Source: UBA5109 sp963975155 | Lineage (GTDB): Bacteria; Pseudomonadota; Gammaproteobacteria; Pseudomonadales; Pseudohongiellaceae | Direction of reading: 5' to 3' | Length of the DNA: 64,000 bases | Assembly (NCBI GenBank): GCA_963975155.1 | Contig: CAXBFG010000002.1 | Location: 372,001 to 436,000 of the forward strand | In this document: positions 24,712-34,045 of the stretch, in pieces | How the letters are laid out: every line of letters begins with the position of its first letter | Numbering within the stretch: the stretch's first letter is position 1 | Translations under genes and position numbers: made by a program | The notes under the pieces: generated by a model | The model's database searches: none | The model's input: the letters and a program-made list of their open reading frames with translations, nothing else | Told to the model about the DNA's origin: nothing

Positions 24712-26875
24712 ACACCTTACTCGGCGAGCTTTCAGATTCTGTATGTGTAGTGTTTTTCCTGTCAACAGCGCTTTGCAGCGGACTTCCTTCTGGTTTTGGC
24801 AGCAACAATGAGAAAGTCGTGCCATGCTGATCACTTTGGCAGCTTATTAATCCGCCCAGCTCATCCATGAAATTTTTTACAATTGCCAAACCGGAGCCCG
24901 TGTGGCTGTCATCCTTGGTAGTGTTCCCTGGCTGGAATAAATTTTCCATAATTCCATCGGCTATGCCCGGGCCATTATCAATAATATTAATCAGCACGTA
25001 GTTTGTCTGATTCAAATTGATATTGCTACGAGTTTCTATCCGAACCCTGCCTTCCTTTTCGCAAGCTTCAACAGCATTCTTTAATAGATTGATCAAGAGT
25101 TGTTTAAGTGAGTTTTCCTTGCCTTTAATGAAAGGCAAATTCGGGTCCAGATCCAGCTCAATACTGACTGCATTCGATTTGGAAATCGAAGCTGAAAACA
25201 CTCTGTTAATACCGGTAATGATTTTATTCAGGTCTAATGCGCTATCTTGATCTTCCGTTTCAGAATTATTCCCCAACTTACTTAAGATTTGCTTGACGCG
25301 TTCAATTTCCGTTTCAATGACTTTTAATTCTTCCTGTATGGCAGAATCTTCATCCTGTTTTAAACTTAATAGCTGCAGATAATTTTTAATGATACTTAGT
25401 GGATTGTTGGCCTCATGAACGGCTTCGCGAATTTTTTGCTGATAATAAAATTGTTTGTTATCAGCGGCGGCCTTTGCGCCATTCCCTTCCCGTTCCAGAA
25501 ATAGTTGATGCAGGGAATTGCGCATCGCCGTTGCTTTTAAATAGTCTTCACCTGCTGCTTTATTGACTCCATAGACAAGCATGGCCCTTACTTTACCCTT
25601 GTGGATAATCGGATCACAAAGAATGGCAGGCTTATCCAGCATCGATAAAATCTGTAAATCCGCAACTTTAATATCTTCATGTTCGGCATCAAAAACCAGG
25701 GCTTTAGCGTCTTGAAAACAGTGCGCCAGCAGGCTGGGGCTGGCCGAGAGTTTTAATGTCAATGAAGCCTGGACCCTGGTCGAGTTCGTGCCCTCACTCA
25801 CGGCTATAGTCTGAGTTTCAGCATCTGCCTTAAAAATCAGCGCTGTGCCAGCATCAAAAAAGTATTCGGACAGCACCCGCAAAACTTCCCCAAACTGGTA
25901 TTCTTTGTTGCCAGAAGCTATCAGGGCAGAATTAAAGCGGCTGATTCCCTGAGCCTGTGACAATAATTTGCTTTTTGTATAAGTCTTGTTGGGAACCACT
26001 GCCTGCTCCGGTAAGGGCAGGCGCTTGTTGGCAGAGTATTCGATGCCGAAATCTGTCAGGCTGCGCAGCAATATTTCGTTTGTTTTTTGTTGTATGGACC
26101 TTAAAGTTTCCTGGTCCAGACCAAAAAATTGTTGCCCGGCATTTATTAGATCAAAATTTATGTCTTCCTTGCTTGCCAGTTGATTTGCAAACCAGCACAG
26201 CTTTACTTCTACACTGGCATCTGCGATATCTTCAAAGCTCCGGTGATGATAACGAACAGCGTCGCAATAAAAAGACTCCACTCCCAGCTGTGCCAGAAGA
26301 CTAGCCCCAAGCATAGCGTGGTTGCATCCATAATGTTGATCTTCCAGCCTGCAAAGCTCTGCTTCTGAAGACGTTTTAGCATGTAATCTAAGATAATCAT
26401 CCTGCTTTACGTGCTCCAGTATCAGCTCGCCTAAATTGAGCAAGGCTCCAGAGCTTTCAAGGTCCGCAGAATGGGGCAGTTTACAATGACTGGCCAGCGC
26501 CGAGATGTATTTGCTGCAAAGCAATGATTGGCGCCAGTGCATGAGTAGAAAAACTTCGCGCTTCTTATGTATGCTGGCCGGGTTATAATCCTCGACCGCC
26601 TGTCTAAGCCTTGTAAAAACCTTTTCCTTGCCTGAACCCTGTAAAAGAATCTGCGGATCCAGTCTTAGCACGGTCTCTGCATTAGAGTCCTTCAGGGACT
26701 GTAGTAGTAATAGCGGGGAATGTTTTAGTAAGTCGAGAAGTCTTTGGGCGGCCTGAGCATCATCCTGTTGCTTAAGTTCTTCTTCAATTTCCAGGCCTCG
26801 CAAGAGCAATTCCGGCAAAGTAGCAGCTCTGGAAAGTTGGAATTGTTCTAATATAGCATTTACAGGGTCAGTCAT
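24695..26875 (-). CDS. Soluble HDOD-domain histidine kinase
   Basis: 726 residues with no transmembrane segment. Residues about 100-250 resemble an HDOD domain (LLNLGELILEH, YGCNHAMLGASLLAQLGVE, YHHRSFEDIADAS). A GAF-like region covers about 320-460. The kinase core follows: phospho-acceptor His487 in HEANNPLSIIKNYL, N-box LLKNAVEAC, G1 DNGPGIADG and G2 TGSGLAIVKNF. It presumably senses a cytoplasmic signal and phosphorylates the overlapping REC-PAS-GGDEF-EAL regulator. The HDOD-plus-kinase combination is uncommon compared with stand-alone HDOD proteins. Confidence 0.85.
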   Translation of the reverse strand: MTDPVNAILEQFQLSRAATLPELLLRGLEIEEELKQQDDAQAAQRLLDLLKHSPLLLLQSLKDSNAETVLRLDPQILLQGSGKEKVFTRLRQAVEDYNPASIHKKREVFLLMHWRQSLLCSKYISALASHCKLPHSADLESSGALLNLGELILEHVKQDDYLRLHAKTSSEAELCRLEDQHYGCNHAMLGASLLAQLGVESFYCDAVRYHHRSFEDIADASVEVKLCWFANQLASKEDINFDLINAGQQFFGLDQETLRSIQQKTNEILLRSLTDFGIEYSANKRLPLPEQAVVPNKTYTKSKLLSQAQGISRFNSALIASGNKEYQFGEVLRVLSEYFFDAGTALIFKADAETQTIAVSEGTNSTRVQASLTLKLSASPSLLAHCFQDAKALVFDAEHEDIKVADLQILSMLDKPAILCDPIIHKGKVRAMLVYGVNKAAGEDYLKATAMRNSLHQLFLEREGNGAKAAADNKQFYYQQKIREAVHEANNPLSIIKNYLQLLSLKQDEDSAIQEELKVIETEIERVKQILSKLGNNSETEDQDSALDLNKIITGINRVFSASISKSNAVSIELDLDPNLPFIKGKENSLKQLLINLLKNAVEACEKEGRVRIETRSNINLNQTNYVLINIIDNGPGIADGIMENLFQPGNTTKDDSHTGSGLAIVKNFMDELGGLISCQSDQHGTTFSLLLPKPEGSPLQSAVDRKNTTHTESESSPSKVYDFKR

Positions 26876-27026
26876 GGTCCTTTTGCGACTAATACTGCAC
26901 GCTTCACAAGTAGGAATTAATCATCGGATTCTACAGTATGTGCTCCAAAGGGTCACGACTAAGAATCCACAACAGCTGCATATAATCCGATTAGCGCCTG
27001 AGCGAAAAAGCCCCTAGAATTGAAAT

Positions 27027-29165
27027 ATGTCCCGGCAACCCTCGTCCCAGTATTTCACCCATATGCGAAACTCAAATGCCGGTCCTGTTGATTTGACTCA
27101 GATGCCTTTGACCCGGCTTCAGGGCGTGGGGCCTGCTCTGGAAAAAAAGTTTGCGGCCCTCAATATATATAAAGCAATTGATTTACTGTTTCACCTGCCC
27201 TTTCGTTATCAGGACAGGACGCGTCTAAGCCCTATTGCCTCGCTGCAGGCCGGTTCCGATGTCGTCATCGAGGGTCATATATTAGGCAGCGGTATTGTTT
27301 TTGGGCGCCGTCGAAGTCTACTGGTCAAAATTCAGGATCATAGCGGCATCGCAAATCTGCGTTTTTTTCATTTTAGTGCCGCCCAAAAAAATAATCTGGC
27401 GGAAGGCAAGCGGATAAGATGCTTCGGCGAAGTGCGCAGGGGCCGCAGCGGTGTTGAGCTCTATCATCCGGAATATACGATTATTTCAGAAACTGAGCAG
27501 TTCCCCGCTGATTTAAACCTGACGCCAATTTATCCAAGTACTGATGGCTTGCAACAAGTCAGATTGCGCAGTGTTATTAAGCAGGTGCTGGCATTTTTAG
27601 AAGAGGGTATCGTCTTGCCGGATTTTCTGCCTGCCGAATTAATCGATGAGCTGGGCACCTGCACCTTACAGGATGCCTTGCTATATATTCACCAGCCCCC
27701 GCGTGATGCTGAACTCGCCCAACTCGAAAGCGGAACTCACCCTACCCAGCAACGACTGGCTTTCGAAGAGTTGCTGGCTCACATTCTCTGCCTGCAGCGC
27801 CTGCGTGACAAAGCCAGACAAGAGCAGGCTCCTGTTTTGAAAAGCTCCTCCAGACTGGTGCCAGATCTGTTAAGCTCGCTCCCCTTTGAGTTGACCAGGG
27901 CACAACAAAGAGTTTATCGGGAAGTAAGAGAGAATCTGTCCACAGCCATTCCCATGCTAAGGCTGATACAGGGAGATGTCGGTTCAGGTAAAACCATGAT
28001 TGCTATTCTGGCTGCCTTGCAGGCTGTTGAAAATGATTTTCAAGTGGCCGTAATGGCGCCCACTGAAATACTCGCCGAACAACATTTTCTGAATTTCTCC
28101 GGTTTTCTTGAAAATCTCGGACTCGAAATTTGTTATCTCAGTGGCAAAACCAAAGGCAAGAAGCGCAGCGCTGCGCTGGAGCAGATCGGATCCGGACAAG
28201 CACAAATCATTATCGGCACTCATGCCTTGTTTCAGGATGAAGTCAGTTTTAACAAGCTCGGATTAATGGTGATTGATGAGCAGCATCGCTTTGGCGTACA
28301 CCAGCGTCTGGCTTTGCGCGAAAAAGGGCGCGCTACTGGACGAAGCCCGCACCAGCTCATTATGACAGCAACACCTATACCCCGAACCCTGATGATGAGC
28401 GCTTATGCTGATCTTGATTGTTCTGTTATTGATGAACTGCCCCCGGGCAGAACCCCGGTAAATACCGTATTAATTGCTGATAATCGGCGTGATCAGATCA
28501 TCGCAAGAATTCACGAAGCCTGTGCCAGCGGGCGACAGGCCTACTGGGTCTGCACCTTGATTGAAGAGTCTGAGTTTTTACAATGTCAGGCCGCTGAAGT
28601 CACTTATGAAACCCTGCAACAGCAATTAGATGGGCTCGAGGTAGGGCTGATTCATGGCCGTATGAAAGCGGCCGAAAAGACTGCCATTATGCAGCGATTC
28701 AAAAGCGGCAAAATCAAACTCCTGGTTGCCACCACTGTTATTGAAGTCGGTGTTGATGTTCCGAATGCTTCACTGATGATCATTGAAAACCCGGAGCGTC
28801 TCGGCCTTGCACAACTACATCAGTTACGTGGCAGAGTCGGCAGGGGTAGCGAACGCAGCCATTGTCTGCTGCTTTATCATCTGCCTCTGTCCGACCTGAG
28901 CAAACAACGGCTGGAGATCATGCGCAGCAGCAATGATGGCTTTTATATTGCCCAGAAGGACCTGGAAATTCGTGGCCCGGGAGAAGTGCTTGGCACTCGT
29001 CAGACCGGCTTAATGGATTACAAAATTGCCAATCTCAACCGCGACGCCCATTTACAGGCAAGTATCAAAATCTGGTCTGAGCGTATTCGGCGCGAACATC
29101 CTGATATCGTTGACGTCCTGATAGACCGCTGGTTATCGATCAATCAGCAATATGGCAATGTTTAA
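27027..29165 (+). CDS. recG: ATP-dependent DNA helicase RecG
   Basis: 712 residues, branch migration and fork regression. The N-terminal wedge (LTRLQGVGPALEKKF, about 28-42, then the OB-fold to about 150) is followed by the Walker A motif LIQGDVGSGKTM, the DEQH box DEQHRFGVHQR, the TATPIPRTL motif and the C-terminal helicase lobe with RGRVGRGSERSHC. The first 25 residues are extra compared with E. coli RecG, and the ATG at 27063 (MRNSN) is an alternative start. Confidence 0.97.
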   Translation: MSRQPSSQYFTHMRNSNAGPVDLTQMPLTRLQGVGPALEKKFAALNIYKAIDLLFHLPFRYQDRTRLSPIASLQAGSDVVIEGHILGSGIVFGRRRSLLVKIQDHSGIANLRFFHFSAAQKNNLAEGKRIRCFGEVRRGRSGVELYHPEYTIISETEQFPADLNLTPIYPSTDGLQQVRLRSVIKQVLAFLEEGIVLPDFLPAELIDELGTCTLQDALLYIHQPPRDAELAQLESGTHPTQQRLAFEELLAHILCLQRLRDKARQEQAPVLKSSSRLVPDLLSSLPFELTRAQQRVYREVRENLSTAIPMLRLIQGDVGSGKTMIAILAALQAVENDFQVAVMAPTEILAEQHFLNFSGFLENLGLEICYLSGKTKGKKRSAALEQIGSGQAQIIIGTHALFQDEVSFNKLGLMVIDEQHRFGVHQRLALREKGRATGRSPHQLIMTATPIPRTLMMSAYADLDCSVIDELPPGRTPVNTVLIADNRRDQIIARIHEACASGRQAYWVCTLIEESEFLQCQAAEVTYETLQQQLDGLEVGLIHGRMKAAEKTAIMQRFKSGKIKLLVATTVIEVGVDVPNASLMIIENPERLGLAQLHQLRGRVGRGSERSHCLLLYHLPLSDLSKQRLEIMRSSNDGFYIAQKDLEIRGPGEVLGTRQTGLMDYKIANLNRDAHLQASIKIWSERIRREHPDIVDVLIDRWLSINQQYGNV

Positions 29166-29169
29166 GCAT

Positions 29170-29184
29170 CCGGCGACTAGCCGG
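29170..29184. terminator. Hairpin between convergent recG and symporter genes
   Basis: CCGGC (29170-29174) and GCCGG (29180-29184) form a 5-bp stem with a 5-base loop, 4 bases after the recG stop and overlapping the symporter stop. There is no T tract, so any terminator function is weak. Confidence 0.3.
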
Positions 29185-30475
29185 GCTGGGCATAGGTCTG
29201 TGGTTCCAGAATTCCCATCTCCCCCTGTCGTTTGGCAATAATTACCGCGCCACAGGAATCGCTAAACACATTCACCCCTGTCCGGCACATATCCAGAACC
29301 CTGTCTGTCACCAGCAATAAGCCAATGGCTTCTACCGGCAAGCCAATAGCCGTGAGTATGACGGTTATGGCGACCAGGCTGGCAGCAGGAATGCCAGCGA
29401 CGCCAATGGAGGTCAATAAGGCGATCAACACAACCGTAAACTGGGTAGCAAAGGTTAATTCGAGACCATAGGCCTGCGCTAAAAAAATTGCTGCCACACA
29501 TTCATATAAAGCAGTGCCATCCATATTGACAGTTGCTCCCAGCGGCAAAACAAAACTGGTGGTTTTTTCAGATACGCCGGCGTTTTTCTCTACGCACTCC
29601 ATCGTTAAAGGCAGCGTCGCTGAAGAAGACGCCGTTGAAAATGCCGTTAAAATTGCCGGAGCCATCGCCTTGAAATGGGCAAAGGGGCTTACTTTACCAA
29701 CATATTTCAATAGCAAAGGCAGGACCACAAAAGTATGAGTCGCCAGGGCAAGTAGCACCGTGATGAAGAAAAGCAATAATGGCTGGAAAGCGGCGAAGCC
29801 GGTAGACGCAACAGTTGTGGCTACAAGGCCGAATACGCCATAAGGTGCAAAGCGCATAATCCACATAGTTATACGCATCATGGTTTCCGAGATGCCTTGC
29901 CAGAAATTGAGCAGTACCTCTCCCTGGCGATTCGGAATCTGCGTCATAAAGTAGCCGAAAACCAGGGCAAAAAATATCAAACCCAGCATCTGCCCTTCGG
30001 CGGCGGCAGCAACTACATTAGTGGGAATCATGCGCAGAAAAATTGCCGCGATATCCGCCCCGCCTCGCCCTTCCACGCTGGCAACAGCTGACGCCAGGGC
30101 CGTATCATCCAAAGTAAGATTAAGACGCTCACCGACTGCTGCTCCATCTATAATCCCCGGGCTTAGCAGGTTTACAAAAAACAGCCCCACAAGGATTGCC
30201 AAAGTGCTGGTAAGCGCATAATAACCAAGCGTCATCCCTCCCAGTCGGCCCAGGTCGCTACGTCCTCCCATATTGGCTACGCCGCATATGATGGAAGCCA
30301 CAATTAAGGGTACAATTATCATGCGCAGTGCATTCAGGAACATCGTGCCAATAAAGTCATACATGGCATAGAAAGTTACACCGAAAATGCTCAGCTCTGT
30401 CCCGGTCAGCTTTCCGCAAATAAAAGCAAGCAATATGGCTATCAAGATCTGCCAGTGCAGTTTTATTTTAATCAT
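29177..30475 (-). CDS. Dicarboxylate/amino acid:cation symporter (DAACS family)
   Basis: 432 residues with about eight transmembrane helices and two re-entrant loops. The serine-rich loop TASSSATLPLT and the NMDGTALYE motif are the substrate/cation-binding signature of the GltP/DctA family. The C-terminal LLVTDRVLDMCRTGVNVFSDS is also typical. The substrate (glutamate, aspartate or C4-dicarboxylate) cannot be set from sequence alone. The stop codon overlaps a CCGGC/GCCGG hairpin (29170-29184) shared with the recG 3' end. Confidence 0.92.
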   Translation of the reverse strand: MIKIKLHWQILIAILLAFICGKLTGTELSIFGVTFYAMYDFIGTMFLNALRMIIVPLIVASIICGVANMGGRSDLGRLGGMTLGYYALTSTLAILVGLFFVNLLSPGIIDGAAVGERLNLTLDDTALASAVASVEGRGGADIAAIFLRMIPTNVVAAAAEGQMLGLIFFALVFGYFMTQIPNRQGEVLLNFWQGISETMMRITMWIMRFAPYGVFGLVATTVASTGFAAFQPLLLFFITVLLALATHTFVVLPLLLKYVGKVSPFAHFKAMAPAILTAFSTASSSATLPLTMECVEKNAGVSEKTTSFVLPLGATVNMDGTALYECVAAIFLAQAYGLELTFATQFTVVLIALLTSIGVAGIPAASLVAITVILTAIGLPVEAIGLLLVTDRVLDMCRTGVNVFSDSCGAVIIAKRQGEMGILEPQTYAQPG

Positions 30476-30546
30476 GCCTCGCTCCTGTAGTATGAAAGTA
30501 TTTAAACAGTGCCGATTCTTTTATTCAATGCTCGCTTAAGTCTGTC

Positions 30547-30552
30547 TATAAT
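30547..30552 (+). promoter_or_regulatory. Possible -10 element of ubiA
   Basis: A perfect TATAAT, 27 bases before the ubiA ATG, in the divergent gap between the symporter and ubiA. The candidate -35 (TTCAAT at 30524-30529, 17-base spacer) matches TTGACA at only three positions. Confidence 0.35.
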
Positions 30553-30579
30553 CGCCGCTTCAATCGCAAATATAAGCTT

Positions 30580-31539
30580 ATGCCTTTTTTTCAGCACTTA
30601 CAGAATTACTTACTCAAGATTCGGCAACAGTTTTCTGCCTTGAAGGGCCTGCTTTGGCAAAAAACCCAACAGCACTTTCCCGCTGCTGCCGAAAAACTTC
30701 CGGCATATTCCCGTTTGATGCGTCTGGACAGGCCAATCGGCACTTATCTGGTGTTATGGCCAACACTCTGGTGTTTGTGGATTGCCGGTGAAGGCAGCCC
30801 GGACTTTGGGCTGGTTGTGATTTTTGCTCTGGGAACGCTGCTTATGCGTTCTGCAGGTTGTTGTATTAATGATTATGCTGATCGTAATTTTGACGGTCAT
30901 GTTGAACGAACCATGTCGCGCCCCCTGGCCAGTGGTGAAATTAAGCCGAAAGAAGCCCTGCTGCTTTGCGCCAGTCTATGCTTTATTGCCTTTCTACTGG
31001 TATTGATGACCAATGTTCTGACTATTTTGATGGCTTTTGTCGGTTTAGGCATTGCTCTGATATACCCTTTCATGAAGCGTTATACACACCTGCCGCAAGT
31101 TGTCCTGGGTGCGGCTTTTTCCTGGGGAGGCATAATGGCCTTCACTGCTCAAACCGGCACACTGCCGGCACAGGCCTGGCTGTTATACATCGCTAATTTA
31201 ATGTGGACTGTGGCCTATGACACACAGTACGCCATGGTTGACCGGGAAGACGACTTAAAAATTGGCATAAAGTCTACCGCCATTTTATTTGGCGAAGCAG
31301 ACCTGCTCATTATCGGTTTTTTACAGTTGTTTTTCCTGATCACGCTTGCACTAAGTGCCAGTTATTTTGAATTGGGCAACTGGTTTCAATTCAGTTTATT
31401 GCTTGCTCTGGGATTTTTTATTTACCAGCATACTCTGACCTGGGACCGGCAGCCGGCACAATGCTTTAAGGCCTTCCTTAACAACGCCTATGTTGGTCTG
31501 GTAATTTTTATATGCACTGTGTTGGACTATCTTTTCTAA
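30580..31539 (+). CDS. ubiA: 4-hydroxybenzoate polyprenyltransferase
   Basis: 319 residues of an integral membrane enzyme that prenylates 4-hydroxybenzoate in ubiquinone synthesis. The first aspartate-rich motif is NDYADRNFDGHVERTMSRPL and the second is DREDDLKIGIKSTAILFG. SRLMRLDRPIGTYLVLWPT precedes the first helix. About eight or nine helices are visible. The N-terminal 35 residues before SRLMRLD are longer than in E. coli UbiA. No ubiC (chorismate lyase) is adjacent. Confidence 0.94.
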   Translation: MPFFQHLQNYLLKIRQQFSALKGLLWQKTQQHFPAAAEKLPAYSRLMRLDRPIGTYLVLWPTLWCLWIAGEGSPDFGLVVIFALGTLLMRSAGCCINDYADRNFDGHVERTMSRPLASGEIKPKEALLLCASLCFIAFLLVLMTNVLTILMAFVGLGIALIYPFMKRYTHLPQVVLGAAFSWGGIMAFTAQTGTLPAQAWLLYIANLMWTVAYDTQYAMVDREDDLKIGIKSTAILFGEADLLIIGFLQLFFLITLALSASYFELGNWFQFSLLLALGFFIYQHTLTWDRQPAQCFKAFLNNAYVGLVIFICTVLDYLF

Positions 31540-31581
31540 ACGCCTGTAATCATCAAACGCAAAAACTTCGTCCAGGCTAAC

Positions 31582-32454
31582 TCAATACCTTATCAGGGCC
31601 GGCTTTTTCCATGCTACAGGCGCATCCAGATTAGCCAGTACTGCCAGGCCTTGCTCATAATTCCTGCCCACCGAAGAAACGCCATGTGAATCATCTCCGG
31701 GCACAACGGCAATTTGTCTGGCCAGGGCTTTTTTCAATACAGGCAGCGACGGATATTGTTCAAGCGTTTTATCAAAGCCCCGTAGATTAAAGTCCATTAT
31801 CAATTCATTCGACGCAATAAAATCCAGATTACGTTCAACTCTTTCAGCAACTTTTGGACTGGATAATGTACTCAAATAATTTGGATCAAAGATTCGAATC
31901 AAATCAAAATGTGCAACCACTGCAGGACAAAATTCCTGTAGCATGGCAAACTGGGCATCAAAGTAATGACAATATAACTGCTCAATGCTGCCGGCCTTTG
32001 CCAAGGCCTGATGATAATGCTCCCGGTTGTAATCTATGCCAATACCATCAACATGGTGCAGGGACCCAACCAGATAATCTGGTTGATAACGGTTGATGAG
32101 TTCATGAATATACTCAACAGAACCTGCATAGGTTTCAATTTCAAAGGCCAGCAGAATTTCAATTTGATCGGAATATTTTTTTTGCAGCTCACGACCCAGA
32201 CGAAAATATTCCGCGAATCTTTCTTGTAGAAACGCTGCATTCAGTCCGGCTTCAACCTCATCAGGATAGCGCATAGCATCAGAAAGCGGAGGTATATGCT
32301 CAGTAATACCCACCCACTTAAATCCCTGAGTAATGTAGGCGTTGATGATACTTTTCAGGTCATCATGGGCATGCTGGCAAAACTGACCGCTATGTCCGCC
32401 ATGCACAGAAACTTTTTCAACATTAACCGTGTTTGCTCTCAGCTCTTTGTTCAT
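31582..32454 (-). CDS. PHP-domain histidinol-phosphatase family protein
   Basis: 290 residues from ATG 32454; a longer frame to 32550 overlaps the divergent acyltransferase start and is rejected. The N-terminal metal motif is VHGGHSGQFCQHA. Further PHP motifs are GITEHIP, FEIETYAG, GSLHHVDG, VVAHFDLIR, and near the end PGDDSHG. These match HisK-type phosphatases, which remove phosphate from histidinol phosphate, but PHP enzymes of this subgroup can act on other sugar or nucleotide phosphates. No his genes are nearby. Confidence 0.8.
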   Translation of the reverse strand: MNKELRANTVNVEKVSVHGGHSGQFCQHAHDDLKSIINAYITQGFKWVGITEHIPPLSDAMRYPDEVEAGLNAAFLQERFAEYFRLGRELQKKYSDQIEILLAFEIETYAGSVEYIHELINRYQPDYLVGSLHHVDGIGIDYNREHYHQALAKAGSIEQLYCHYFDAQFAMLQEFCPAVVAHFDLIRIFDPNYLSTLSSPKVAERVERNLDFIASNELIMDFNLRGFDKTLEQYPSLPVLKKALARQIAVVPGDDSHGVSSVGRNYEQGLAVLANLDAPVAWKKPALIRY

Positions 32455-32538
32455 GTTTGCTGATCTTGTAAACTCATCGTTACTTGCTCCTTCACACTTG
32501 TCGCACCATAACCCATAATCAAAGTTTGATAAATAGCC

Positions 32539-33705
32539 ATGAGTCAGCAATATAAGGCAGAGTTTTTGGAAAGCATCTCCGATGTTGCTGCAAAAGATTG
32601 GAATCAGCTGCTTGCATCCGATTATCCATTCTTACAGCATGAATTTTTATTGGCTCTTGAGCTCAGCGGCTGCACGACTGCCAGAACAGGCTGGCAACCC
32701 AGGCACCTGCTACTTAAAGATCAAAGCGGACACCTGGTTGCCTTGCTGCCGCTGTATCTGAAGAATAATTCCATGGGTGAATATGTCTTTGACTGGTCCT
32801 GGGCAGATGCCTATTATCAACATGGCCTGAACTATTATCCAAAATTTGTTACATCTGTTCCTTTCACTCCCTCAGCTGGTCCGAGAATTTGTATTGCCCC
32901 GGATGTAGATAAGCAGCAAATTCTTAGCATAATCATCCAAAGCATCCAGAAGGAAGCAAAAATTCTGGGCGTTTCCAGCTGGCATGTTTTGTTCCCTGAT
33001 CATGATTATTACCAGCTGCTTGCTGATATGGGCTTACAGCAGCGACTTGGCTGCCAATATCAGTGGTTTAACAAAAATTATGAGAGTTTCGATGATTTTT
33101 TACAGACTTTCTCTTCACGGAAACGAAAAAACCTGAAAAAGGAAAGAAAAAAAGTTGCGGAGAGCGGCATTCAATTTGAAGCGCTAAATGGAGCTGAAAT
33201 TAGTCTGGAACAATGGCAGCATTTTTATCGGTTTTATCAGAACACCTATTTGATAAGGGGTCGTTCTGCCTATTTAAACCTGCCTTTTTTTCTGGAGCTT
33301 GGCCGACTCATGCCAGAAAAAATATTGCTTGTTATGGCAAAAAAAGATGACGCCTATATTGCCGGAGCGCTGAGCTTTAAAGACAGTACTTGCCTCTATG
33401 GACGATTTTGGGGCTGTGATGAAGAGTGGCAGTTCCTGCATTTTGAAACCTGTTATTACCAGGGTATTGATTATTGTATACAACACCAACTACAAAAATT
33501 TGACTCTGGCGCTCAGGGCGAACATAAAATTCAACGTGGTTTTGAGCCTGTTGAAACTTATTCTAATCACTGGATAGCACATCCACAATTCAGTGCAGCA
33601 ATCGGTCAATTTCTTGTGGAAGAAAAAAAACATCTCTCACAATATAAAGACCTGGCCAAAAATAATCTGCCATTTAAAAAAGGCAGCAATGAGAGTCAAA
33701 TTTGA
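32539..33705 (+). CDS. FemAB/GNAT-like acyltransferase (DUF482/PF04339 type)
   Basis: 388 residues, soluble. The N-terminal FLQHEFLLALELSGC and W-P-H-L segment, YVFDWSWADAYYQHGLNYYPK, SAGPRI and the central RKRKNLKKERKKV are typical of the family annotated as peptidogalycan biosynthesis/recognition. The C-terminal half has a GNAT-like AGALSFKDSTCLYGRFWGC and QKFDSGAQGEHKIQRGF. It probably transfers an acyl or aminoacyl group, but the substrate is unknown. It is divergent from the PHP phosphatase with 84 bases between starts, and it is followed by a short DUF4404-like gene. Confidence 0.8.
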   Translation: MSQQYKAEFLESISDVAAKDWNQLLASDYPFLQHEFLLALELSGCTTARTGWQPRHLLLKDQSGHLVALLPLYLKNNSMGEYVFDWSWADAYYQHGLNYYPKFVTSVPFTPSAGPRICIAPDVDKQQILSIIIQSIQKEAKILGVSSWHVLFPDHDYYQLLADMGLQQRLGCQYQWFNKNYESFDDFLQTFSSRKRKNLKKERKKVAESGIQFEALNGAEISLEQWQHFYRFYQNTYLIRGRSAYLNLPFFLELGRLMPEKILLVMAKKDDAYIAGALSFKDSTCLYGRFWGCDEEWQFLHFETCYYQGIDYCIQHQLQKFDSGAQGEHKIQRGFEPVETYSNHWIAHPQFSAAIGQFLVEEKKHLSQYKDLAKNNLPFKKGSNESQI

Positions 33706-33783
33706 TCAGGCTCAAGACATTGGCTTGCACCAGCACATTAAGCAGCATAAGCTTTACCATTCATAAATAAGAAGGAGCGTGGA

Positions 33784-34038
33784 ATGCCTAAGGCAAAAAT
33801 CAAGGGTTTAATATCGGATTTGCACGAAAAACTTTCCGGCTCTGATACCAGCCCACAACAAGAATTGTTACTGGCTCAGCTTCAGGCTCAGCTTGATAGC
33901 TGGGAAGGCCCTAAACCGGCTAGCGGAGATATCAAAAGTATTACCCTGGAATTGCTTGAAGAGATTGAAGAACAGCACCCCAAAGCCTCAAGAATTGCTC
34001 GCGAAATTTTAGAATCCCTGGGACATCTGGGCCTTTAA
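33784..34038 (+). CDS. Small DUF4404-like protein
   Basis: 84 residues, helical and acidic-amphipathic: LISDLHEKLSG, LLAQLQAQLDSW, LELLEEIEEQHPKASRIARE and LESLGHLGL. The pattern fits the DUF4404 family of small gammaproteobacterial proteins of unknown function. An excellent ribosome-binding site, AAGGAGCG, precedes the ATG. The stop is 8 bases from the convergent yaaA stop. Confidence 0.7.
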   Translation: MPKAKIKGLISDLHEKLSGSDTSPQQELLLAQLQAQLDSWEGPKPASGDIKSITLELLEEIEEQHPKASRIAREILESLGHLGL

Positions 34039-34044
34039 CAGGCC
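34030..34044. terminator. Hairpin at convergent DUF4404/yaaA ends
   Basis: GGCCT (34030-34034) and AGGCC (34040-34044) pair around TTAAC, overlapping the stop codon at 34036-34038 and followed by TTT on the + strand. This is a short candidate terminator. Confidence 0.4.
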
Positions 34045-34045
34045 T

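Noticed and set aside
24712..24834. 41-residue N-terminal extension of the response regulator
   Set aside because: It lies inside the kinase gene and is unlike any REC domain. MTSNVKILLVDDEQ begins exactly at the usual REC start.
29170..29184. Strong terminator between recG and the symporter
   Set aside because: Only a 5-bp stem with no T tract is present. It is kept as a low-confidence hairpin.
32455..32550. 32-residue extension of the PHP phosphatase
   Set aside because: It would overlap the start of the divergent acyltransferase, and the conserved fold begins just after ATG 32454.
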